Assembly (NCBI GenBank): GCA_003453515.1
Contig: DMLD01000022.1
Location: 1 to 6,068 of the forward strand
Source: Lachnospiraceae bacterium
GTDB lineage: Bacteria; Bacillota; Clostridia; Lachnospirales; Lachnospiraceae
Direction: 5' to 3'
DNA length: 6,068 nt
The notes below the pieces were generated by a model. The model had not been told where the DNA came from, did not search any database, and worked only from the letters and a program-made list of their open reading frames with translations. Shown piece after piece: positions 1 to 5,592 of the stretch (its first letter is position 1; each line of letters starts with the position of its first letter). Both the position numbers and the translations under genes were made by a program.

Positions 1-421
1 TAAAGAAGATCAATACTCCTCCTTCTAAGCGCCACATCACATCGATATCTCCGGTCATAAACAGCGGATAGTAGGCTGCAAGAAAAACAATGGGTGCCGC
101 CAGGCCTATCAGTCGATACTTTCTGTACCCTTTGGACTTGTCATCCACCAAAGAATCAAGAGCTCCGTAATTCGATGAAAAAAAGAACATAAAGCTTCCT
201 ATGATACCCAAAAAGCCCAATTGGAACCTGTCCTGCAGATCCCCTCCCGAAGCGATACGCACGATATTGAACAGACGGCCTATAACGATACAAAGCATCG
301 CAAGGGTGATCATCTGTCCATACAGTGCCTTCCTTGGTCTGAAAAACTGCACTGCTCCGCTGACAAATGCAACAAAAGCGCAGACACAGACAATTAGATT
401 GGCTACTAAATACAGGTTCAA
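1..421 (-). CDS. Partial multi-span membrane protein of unknown function (N-terminal 140 codons)
   Basis: I do not recognise this family. The reading frame is open from a TTG at 419-421 to the left edge, so the C-terminus is missing. TTG is chosen because a GGAGG ribosome site lies 8 nt upstream and no better start exists nearby. The protein begins MNLYLVANLIV. Four hydrophobic stretches are visible, at about residues 4-26, 36-54, 67-83 and 104-122. They are joined by short charged loops: RPRK at 28-31, a stretch around GGDLQDR at 59-65, and a basic DDKSKGYRKYR stretch at 93-103. This reads as an integral membrane protein, possibly the sensor or membrane module of a longer protein, but no catalytic motif is visible. 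It is divergently oriented from the PsuG-like/trmO operon. The composition is typical of real coding sequence and the opposite-strand frame looks like a shadow. Confidence 0.72.
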   Translation of the reverse strand, partial: MNLYLVANLIVCVCAFVAFVSGAVQFFRPRKALYGQMITLAMLCIVIGRLFNIVRIASGGDLQDRFQLGFLGIIGSFMFFFSSNYGALDSLVDDKSKGYRKYRLIGLAAPIVFLAAYYPLFMTGDIDVMWRLEGGVLIFF

Positions 422-428
422 TGTCTAA

Positions 429-433
429 TCCTC
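429..433 (-). promoter_or_regulatory. Ribosome binding site deciding the TTG start at 421
   Basis: On the minus strand a purine-rich AAAAAGGAGG ends 8 nt before the TTG at 419-421. No ATG or GTG in this frame lies at a suitable distance, so this site is the main argument for a TTG start. Confidence 0.6.
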
Positions 434-479
434 CTTTTTCTCAACTAAATGAGATGCTTCTGATAGTTTTTGCTCCGCC

Positions 480-488
480 ATGATATCA
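480..488 (-). promoter_or_regulatory. Possible extended -10 promoter for the left membrane gene
   Basis: The minus strand reads TGA-TATCAT, which is a TGn extended element plus a -10 hexamer matching TATAAT at five of six positions. No convincing -35 box lies 16-18 nt upstream, so the call depends on the extended -10 alone. It would give a leader of about 50 nt before the TTG start. Confidence 0.3.
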
Positions 489-556
489 CAAAAACATGAC
501 AAAAGAGTGACATATTTTAGTTTTTCATTCGGTGATTTGGCGGTTTTTCCTGCGGC

Positions 557-572
557 ACGATAGCAACGATAG
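557..572. repeat. Tandem direct repeat ACGATAG x2, 9-nt period, in the divergent intergenic region
   Basis: ACGATAG occurs at 557-563 and again at 566-572. It is followed by a short TACCG doublet at about 576-585. The repeats lie upstream of the -35 box at 607 of the right-facing promoter. A direct repeat near one helical turn can be an activator or repressor site, but two 7-mers are also possible by chance. The rest of the 422-649 gap is A/T-rich and contains no supported gene. Confidence 0.3.
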
Positions 573-606
573 TGATACCGTACCGATGACATCTGTCTTT
601 TTTAGC

Positions 607-635
607 TTGTAACCATATCTGAAATGTGGTATAAT
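607..635 (+). promoter_or_regulatory. Sigma-A type promoter of the PsuG-like/trmO operon
   Basis: There is a perfect -10 box TATAAT at 630-635, preceded by TGG (extended -10, TGn), and a weaker -35 box TTGTAA at 607-612 with the ideal 17-nt spacer. Transcription would start near 642, leaving a very short leader of about 17 nt that is almost entirely ribosome binding site. Confidence 0.68.
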
Positions 636-642
636 ACAGGCT

Positions 643-654
643 AAAGGGGGTGAG
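643..654 (+). promoter_or_regulatory. Ribosome binding site deciding the GTG start at 659
   Basis: AAAGGGGGTGAG matches the AAAGGAGGTGA anti-SD complement with one change. It overlaps the alternative in-frame GTG at 650, so that codon cannot be the start. The next GTG, at 659, sits at a normal distance. Confidence 0.7.
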
Positions 655-658
655 ATGC

Positions 659-1732
659 GTGAAGAGCGATTATCTTGTCATATCACCGAGAGTTCAGCAG
701 GCAATAGATAAGAAGATGCCTGTTATAGCCATAGAGACAGCCGGCATTTTTTTGGGACTGACGGGGAACGGCGCGCTGATGGATGGTATCGGTGCGAGCG
801 GGCTCAAAAAAAATGAAGGCAGCCGTCCAAATTACTTTGAAATTGCGGAAAATATCGAAAAGCTTATAGTGCAAAACGGTGCTGTTCCTGCCCTTATCGC
901 CATTATTGACGGCAAGATACACGTAGGACTGCACTCCCACGAGCGAAAGCTCCTAGACGACAATCACGATACTCTTGAACGTGTCTGCCAGAGCGATCTG
1001 CCCCTGGTGCTTGCCATGCCGAAGAACGGTGTAACGACGGTCTCTGCCACCATGATGATAGCACAGATGGTCGGGATCTCCGTTGTCGTTTCACTCGCTA
1101 TCGGCGGAGTGAGCATGGACTTCAACACAACACAGAAGGTCTCGGCTGACCTTGAAGAGATGGTCCACAACCGTGCAGTCGTCGTGACCACCGGGATAAA
1201 TCCCGGAGCGGATCCCGTCAGAACACTGGAGTTTCTCGAAACGCATGGTATACCTGTTCTGGGCTTTCGCACCAATAAGTTTTACACAAGGTGGCTTCCC
1301 GAGAAGGAGCATACCATAAGACGCCGCGTGGACGACCCGACTGACATAGCAGCCGCCCTTGCGGTCAAGAGATCCCTCGACTTCGACGGCTCGATACTGG
1401 TACTGAACCCGTCCGAAAAGACGCTTGACGACGCCGACTACTACGACGCCGAAAAGAATGCAGCCTACCTCACCGAGGTCATCAATGACAACGTCACTCT
1501 GGCTGCATGGATCGCGATGGCGATATCGATGGATCTTGATCCCAACGTAAACAACAAGAACTCAAAGCGCTCCTCTATTCCGAAAAAGGAGAAGTCCATG
1601 AGCTTTGAGGTGTGGCTCTTTGCCGTGAAAAAATTCGCGCAAAACTACGATGTCGCACTGCTTATTTTTAACAACCTTCCCGACTCCGAAAAGGAGAGGC
1701 TAAGGCAGGAGTACGAGGATACGGTGACCTGA
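659..1732 (+). CDS. Pseudouridine-5'-phosphate glycosidase (PsuG/IndA) family protein with altered active site
   Basis: The protein has 357 residues from the GTG at 659. Classical PsuG splits pseudouridine 5'-phosphate into uracil and ribose 5-phosphate. Family marks seen here are ISPRVQQAI and PVIAIET (residues 8-27), NGAVPALIAIIDGKIHVGL (73-91), SDLPLVLAMPKNGVTTVSATM (112-132), IGGV (148-151), SADLEEM (162-168) and LEFLETHGIPVLGF (190-203). Aligned by memory to E. coli PsuG (about 312 residues), Glu31 is kept (E26) and so is the Ser-Ala-Asp substrate segment (162-164). The nucleophile Lys166 becomes N181, metal ligand Asp145 becomes K160, Lys93 becomes R108 and His137 becomes S152. An insert of about 20 residues replaces the conserved HGMPYPxN loop near residues 30-58, and the C-terminal 100 residues do not resemble the family. 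No signal peptide or membrane helix is seen, so it is probably cytoplasmic. The fold assignment is firm; PsuG activity is doubtful. It is the first gene of an operon, with trmO starting 15 nt after its stop. Confidence 0.85.
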   Translation: MKSDYLVISPRVQQAIDKKMPVIAIETAGIFLGLTGNGALMDGIGASGLKKNEGSRPNYFEIAENIEKLIVQNGAVPALIAIIDGKIHVGLHSHERKLLDDNHDTLERVCQSDLPLVLAMPKNGVTTVSATMMIAQMVGISVVVSLAIGGVSMDFNTTQKVSADLEEMVHNRAVVVTTGINPGADPVRTLEFLETHGIPVLGFRTNKFYTRWLPEKEHTIRRRVDDPTDIAAALAVKRSLDFDGSILVLNPSEKTLDDADYYDAEKNAAYLTEVINDNVTLAAWIAMAISMDLDPNVNNKNSKRSSIPKKEKSMSFEVWLFAVKKFAQNYDVALLIFNNLPDSEKERLRQEYEDTVT

Positions 1733-1747
1733 TCAAGGAGATAAACC

Positions 1748-2488
1748 ATGTACTACAGCATGGATGTCATAGCACATATTCATAACGACTATAAAGAAAA
1801 ATTCGGGATCCCCAGACAGTCAGGTCTTGTGCCTGCGATGGAATCCCGGATTATTTTTACTGAAAAATATAATGATCCCGAAGCGCTAAAGGGGCTTGAT
1901 GACTTCTCACACCTTTGGCTCATATGGGCTTTCTCGGAGGGCTTCTCGTCAAGACAGACAGAGGATAACATATCCCCTGACGCCCCCGACATGGGGCTTG
2001 CGACCGCCAGGCATTTTTCTCCCACGGTACGGCCTCCAAGACTCGGCGGCAATGAACGAATGGGAGTGTTTGCTACCAGATCGCCCAACCGTCCGAACCC
2101 GATAGGGCTTTCCGTCGTGCGCCTTTCACATATCGACCTCGACACCCACGAGGGTCCGGTCATATATGTCACAGGCGCCGATCTGATGGATCAGACTCCG
2201 ATACTCGATATCAAGCCTTATATAGCCTATGCTGATGCCATCGGCGACGCCAACTCCTCGTACGCATCACTTCCGCCGGATCAGCAGCCTTTTGATGTCA
2301 CGGGAGCTGAGCTATTGCCGCAGGATATCGACAAGCCTGCCCTTATAAGAACTCTCTCTCTCGACCCAAGACCCGCTTATCACACAGATCCCGACAGGGA
2401 GTACGGGATCCGCTTCGGTAAATACGATGTCAAATTCAAGGTTAGCAATGATACCGTATATATAACGGGCTGCTACATACGCTTGTGA
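1748..2488 (+). CDS. trmO: tRNA (N6-threonylcarbamoyladenosine(37)-N6)-methyltransferase TrmO (TsaA/YaeB family)
   Basis: The protein has 246 residues, close to the roughly 235 of E. coli TrmO. The family uses S-adenosylmethionine to methylate t6A37 to m6t6A37 in ACY-decoding tRNAs such as tRNA-Thr. The N-terminal TsaA beta-barrel shows IHNDYKEKFGIPRQSGLV (11-28), LDDFSHLWLIWAF (50-62) and the signature stretch 95-122 with RPPRLGGNERMGVFATRS followed by NRPNPIGLS. The DQTPILDIKPY segment is at 148-158. The small C-terminal domain has LSLDPRPAYH and REYGIRFGKYDVKF at about 203-232. The ATG at 1748 is chosen because AAGGAG lies 7 nt upstream; a second in-frame ATG four codons later lacks such spacing. 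It is cotranscribed with the PsuG-like gene. Its last 16 bp overlap the end of the opposite-strand Cys-rich gene. All landmark motifs are intact, so activity is expected. Confidence 0.95.
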   Translation: MYYSMDVIAHIHNDYKEKFGIPRQSGLVPAMESRIIFTEKYNDPEALKGLDDFSHLWLIWAFSEGFSSRQTEDNISPDAPDMGLATARHFSPTVRPPRLGGNERMGVFATRSPNRPNPIGLSVVRLSHIDLDTHEGPVIYVTGADLMDQTPILDIKPYIAYADAIGDANSSYASLPPDQQPFDVTGAELLPQDIDKPALIRTLSLDPRPAYHTDPDREYGIRFGKYDVKFKVSNDTVYITGCYIRL

Positions 2489-2625
2489 GGGCAGGTGTGT
2501 CCGCAATGCGCGCACTCGCCGCCGCAGATGACCGACTTGCCCTTTTTCTTATCCCGTATCATGGATCTGATTATCAGCCCCACGACTATAAGCAGTATTA
2601 TCGTTCCAATGATGGTCCCTATCAC
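2473..2625 (-). CDS. FeoB-associated Cys-rich membrane protein (50 aa)
   Basis: This is a short gene of 50 residues starting at a GTG (2623-2625), with an AGGTG ribosome site 5 nt upstream. The protein has one hydrophobic helix at about residues 2-19 (rich in Ile, Leu, Val), a basic stretch RDKKKGK at 24-30, and a Cys/His tail CGGECAHCGHTC at 34-45 with Cys at 34, 38, 41 and 45 plus three His. This layout matches the FeoB-associated Cys-rich membrane protein family (Pfam FeoB_associated), which commonly closes feo operons in Firmicutes. Its exact role is not established; metal binding or assistance to FeoB is a reasonable guess from the Cys cluster. It begins 30 nt after the feoB stop and so is the last gene of the operon. 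The 3' end overlaps the end of trmO on the other strand by 16 bp. Confidence 0.85.
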   Translation of the reverse strand: MIGTIIGTIILLIVVGLIIRSMIRDKKKGKSVICGGECAHCGHTCPHKRM

Positions 2626-2655
2626 GCTATCACCTACTTTTCAAGTATAAAGCTG

Positions 2656-5199
2656 TCAACCGCCGAGCTTTGCGTCTACCTTAAGTGTCTTTGCCCTCTC
2701 AGCCGGCTTTCTTACGAGCAGCCAGATCGCTGCAAGTACAACAAGTACCGATATGATCTGGAATATGATCTGCACTCCGCTTATATTGCCTGTCACAAGG
2801 CATCCTAACTGATAGATGCACATAGCAACCAGATATGCGAATCCGCACTGATAGCCTATCGCTCTCCAGAACCACAGTGTATTGTTCATCTCACGCTTGA
2901 TCGCACCCATGGCTGCGAAGCACGGAGCGCACAAAAGATTGAATGCAAGGAAGCTGTATCCTGCCATAAGTCCTACCGAGGTTGCTGTTCCAAATGCAGA
3001 AGCCATATTTGCATATACGCTCGCATCACCGGTACTGTACAAAATACCCATCGTGCCGACGATATTTTCCTTGGCAACAAGACCCGTGATAGAGGCAACT
3101 GTCGCCTGCCAATCTCCCCAGCCAAGCGGCGTGAAGATCCATGCGATAGCATTTCCTATCGATGCAAGGATAGAATCCGATATCTCATCCTCGGCAAGCA
3201 TCCTGAATTCTCCGTCGACCCAGCCGAAGAAGCTCAAGAACCATATAACTATAGTTGAAAGGAGAATGATCGTGCCTGCCTTTTTGATAAATGACCAGCC
3301 TCTCTCCCACATGCTTCTGAGCACCGTTCCGACAGTCGGAAGGTGGTACGCCGGAAGCTCCATTACGAACGGAGCGGGATCTCCGGAAAACATCTTTGTC
3401 TTTTTCAATATGATACCTGAAATAATGATCGCTGCCATTCCGAGGAAATAAGCACTCGGCGCTACCCACCATGCTCCGCCGAACAGAGCTCCTGCAACCA
3501 TGGCTATAAAGGGAAGCTTGGCTCCGCACGGTATAAAGGTCGTCGTCATGATTGTCATGCGACGGTCGTTCTCGTTCTCGATTGTACGGGAAGCCATGAT
3601 ACCCGGTATTCCGCAGCCTGTTCCAACAAGGATCGGAATAAATGATTTACCTGACAGCCCGAATCTTCTGAATATACGATCGAGTATGAATGCGATCCTC
3701 GCCATATATCCGCAGCTCTCCAAAAATGCAAGGAAGATGAACAGCAGAAGTATCTGCGGAACAAAGCCGAGCACGGCTCCGACACCGGCTACGATACCAT
3801 CCATTATAAGTCCTCTGAGCCATCCCTCCTCAGGAACTCCTATGGCATCAAGAAGATTGCCGATGAGCACCGGGATACCGGGAACAAATACAGCTCCCTC
3901 TGATGAAGGATCGGGTTCCTCGGCTCCGTATGTCTCCATAACCGTGATGGCCTCTGCCAACTCTTCCCCGGTATGCTCCTCTTCTTCGACCGCAAGCGTC
4001 TCCTCGTCCTCGACCTCATGTGTGACGGTCGCACTCGCAGGTATAGCCTTGGCAGCAGCCCAAGCCTTCAACGACTCAACGGCAGCAGCACCGTCAAACT
4101 CCTCGGACTCGGTATCAAGAGCCGCAGCTACTGTCTCGTCGCCGTATTCCTCTGACTCAACAAACGCCGTAACAACGTCTGACGCGCCGGCAAACTCTTC
4201 AACGGCTTCATTGTACTTTCCATCGGTAAACGGTACACACCATCCGTCGCCAAACACTCCGTCATTTGCCCAGTCTGTCCACCAGGTTCCGACTGTTGTA
4301 ACAGATACAAAATAAACAAGTATCATGATCGCTGCAAATATCGGAAGCGCCAATATACGGTTTGTCACGACCTTGTCGATCTTGTCTGAGGTCGTCGTGG
4401 CATTTTTCTCCTTCTTCTTTACGCAGTCATCTATCATACTGCTGATATAGGTGTAGCGCTCGTTGGTTATGATACTTTCCGTATCATCGTCCATGGCGCT
4501 CTCCAATGCCTTGATCTGATCCGTGACATCCGGAACGCTCGCAAGCTGCGATACGATCTTGTCGTCCTTTTCAAGAAGCTTTATTGCGTAAAATCTTCTC
4601 TGTACATCGTTCACCTGCGATCCCAGCAGCTCCTCGACAGAAGCGATCGACTCCTCGACCTTGTCATCAAATTTGTGAACGATCTTCGGTGCTTCCTTCT
4701 TCTTGGCAAGCTCTACTGCCGTCTTTGCGACCTCCTCGATACCCTTGCCCTTGAGCGCTGATATCTCGACGGCAGGAACACCGATGCTCTCGCTCAGCTT
4801 CTTCAGATTGATGGTGTCGCCGTTTTTCTCGACAATATCGATCATGTTGACAGCCATAACGACCGGAATACCGATCTCAACGATCTGTGTTGTGAGATAC
4901 AGGTTTCTCTCGATATTTGTTCCGTCGATGATATTGAGTATCGCGTCGGGCTTCTCGTTCAGAAGATAGTTTCTCGCAACGACCTCCTCGAGAGTGTACG
5001 GAGAGAGTGAATATATACCCGGAAGGTCAGCGATCTTTACTTCCTCTCCGCCTGACATGGTTTTTTTCAGCTTACCTTCTTTTTTTTCTACGGTTACGCC
5101 GGGCCAGTTCCCGACAAACTGATTTGCTCCGGTCAACGCATTGAACAGGGTCGTCTTTCCACTGTTCGGGTTGCCAGCAAGTGCAATTGTAAGTGACAT
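2656..5199 (-). CDS. feoB: Ferrous iron transport protein FeoB with a large acidic extracytoplasmic insert
   Basis: The protein has 847 residues, longer than the roughly 650-780 usual for FeoB. It imports Fe(II) across the cytoplasmic membrane. The cytoplasmic G domain has GNPNSGKT (9-16, G1), VGNWPGVTVEKKEG (29-42, G2), DLPG (58-61, G3), NMID (118-121, G4) and SALK (147-150, G5), followed by a helical GDI-like region (about 170-265). The first membrane helix is about 283-304. The core motifs are GTGCGIPGIMASRT (526-539), PCGAKLP (557-563), MELPAYHLP (613-621), LVAKENIVGTMG (707-718) and CAPC (757-760). Residues 321-438 are an unusual insert in the outside loop after the first helix: 33 Asp/Glu against 3 Lys. 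The ATG at 5199 has GGAAG 7 nt upstream and begins MSLTIALAGNP, the normal FeoB start. The in-frame GTG at 5244 would add 15 polar residues with poor RBS spacing and is rejected. feoA ends 57 nt upstream. Confidence 0.97.
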   Translation of the reverse strand: MSLTIALAGNPNSGKTTLFNALTGANQFVGNWPGVTVEKKEGKLKKTMSGGEEVKIADLPGIYSLSPYTLEEVVARNYLLNEKPDAILNIIDGTNIERNLYLTTQIVEIGIPVVMAVNMIDIVEKNGDTINLKKLSESIGVPAVEISALKGKGIEEVAKTAVELAKKKEAPKIVHKFDDKVEESIASVEELLGSQVNDVQRRFYAIKLLEKDDKIVSQLASVPDVTDQIKALESAMDDDTESIITNERYTYISSMIDDCVKKKEKNATTTSDKIDKVVTNRILALPIFAAIMILVYFVSVTTVGTWWTDWANDGVFGDGWCVPFTDGKYNEAVEEFAGASDVVTAFVESEEYGDETVAAALDTESEEFDGAAAVESLKAWAAAKAIPASATVTHEVEDEETLAVEEEEHTGEELAEAITVMETYGAEEPDPSSEGAVFVPGIPVLIGNLLDAIGVPEEGWLRGLIMDGIVAGVGAVLGFVPQILLLFIFLAFLESCGYMARIAFILDRIFRRFGLSGKSFIPILVGTGCGIPGIMASRTIENENDRRMTIMTTTFIPCGAKLPFIAMVAGALFGGAWWVAPSAYFLGMAAIIISGIILKKTKMFSGDPAPFVMELPAYHLPTVGTVLRSMWERGWSFIKKAGTIILLSTIVIWFLSFFGWVDGEFRMLAEDEISDSILASIGNAIAWIFTPLGWGDWQATVASITGLVAKENIVGTMGILYSTGDASVYANMASAFGTATSVGLMAGYSFLAFNLLCAPCFAAMGAIKREMNNTLWFWRAIGYQCGFAYLVAMCIYQLGCLVTGNISGVQIIFQIISVLVVLAAIWLLVRKPAERAKTLKVDAKLGG

Positions 5200-5256
5200 C
5201 TCTTTGCTTCCTTTCGTTTTGTTTTGCTCAGTATTTCTCTGCACATTCTTCCTGTT

Positions 5257-5484
5257 CTACACTGCTTCGACATTTATGATGTCAGCATCTGCCTTGCGGA
5301 GCGAAAGCTCGTATCCACGAACAGTCACCTCCACCGGATCCCCAAGCGGCGCCACCTTGCGAATGTAAAGCTCAACTCCCTTGGTGATCCCCATATCCAT
5401 GATACGTTTCTTGACCGGTCCCTCACCGTCGATCTTTGTGACCTTGACCGTGGATCCGATCTTCGCATCTCTCAGCTTTCCCAT
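5257..5484 (-). CDS. feoA: Ferrous iron transport protein FeoA (second of two in the operon)
   Basis: The protein has 75 residues forming one FeoA SH3-like beta-barrel domain, a typical length. FeoA is a small cytoplasmic partner of FeoB; its exact effect on transport is still debated. Diagnostic segments are the N-terminal KIGSTVKVTKIDGEG (8-22), the helix VKKRIMDMGITKG (24-36) and the C-terminal LGDPVEVTVRGYELSLRKADA (47-67). The ATG at 5484 is chosen because GGAGG sits 6 nt upstream. The reading frame stays open 12 codons further (Leu-Phe and Lys/Arg rich) but the RBS lies inside that stretch. It stands 57 nt before feoB and 108 nt after the first feoA. Its sequence differs clearly from its neighbour, so the two are not a recent duplication. 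Confidence 0.95.
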   Translation of the reverse strand: MGKLRDAKIGSTVKVTKIDGEGPVKKRIMDMGITKGVELYIRKVAPLGDPVEVTVRGYELSLRKADADIINVEAV

Positions 5485-5592
5485 CTTTTTCCTCCTTTTT
5501 GCGTACACCAAAAAAAGCACGCAGTCTCTACTAACCCGTGGAACAAAAATCTATGTAAAAAAATCGGGTACTAAATTAAAAGAATGCAGACC
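5485..5592 (-). other. Intergenic gap between the two feoA genes with several T-runs
   Basis: This is a 108-nt A/T-rich gap, longer than the others in the operon. Read on the minus strand it holds two runs of seven T and one of five T, a weak ACCCG/CGGGT pair (5565-5569 with 5534-5538, 26-nt loop), and a GCGTGC/GTACGC pair enclosing a T-run just before the second feoA's GGAGG. None of these is a clean terminator. They could lower downstream transcription or affect mRNA processing, but there is no gene here and no confident signal. Confidence 0.3.

Noticed and set aside
201..428. Plus-strand frame of 75 codons in the left region
   Set aside because: It is the shadow of the minus-strand membrane protein, without a ribosome site or recognisable product.
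650..658. Start of the PsuG-like protein at the GTG at 650
   Set aside because: This codon lies inside the ribosome binding sequence itself; the GTG at 659 is correctly spaced.
655..711. ATG at 655 as the start of a short leader peptide
   Set aside because: It opens a frame of only 18 codons overlapping the real start, with no sign of a regulatory peptide such as repeated codons or a following terminator.
2387..2410. Inverted repeat GATCCCG/CGGGATC near the end of trmO as a terminator
   Set aside because: It lies inside conserved trmO coding sequence and has no T-tract on either strand.
2488..2550. AGGGCA ... TGCCCT pair followed by TTTTTCTT as a trmO terminator
   Set aside because: The stem is only 6 bp with a 44-nt loop, and the sequence is fully explained as the antisense of the Cys-rich gene. 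Weak at best.
3500..4315. Long open frame (271 codons) on the plus strand inside feoB
   Set aside because: It is antisense to the FeoB acidic insert and membrane core. Its Ser/Ala/Pro-rich translation is what such GC-biased codons give on the opposite strand, and no ribosome site or family resemblance is seen.
5200..5244. Longer FeoB starting at the in-frame GTG at 5244
   Set aside because: It adds 15 polar residues, has poor ribosome-site spacing (AGGAAG only 3 nt away), and the ATG at 5199 has a good site and the usual FeoB N-terminus.
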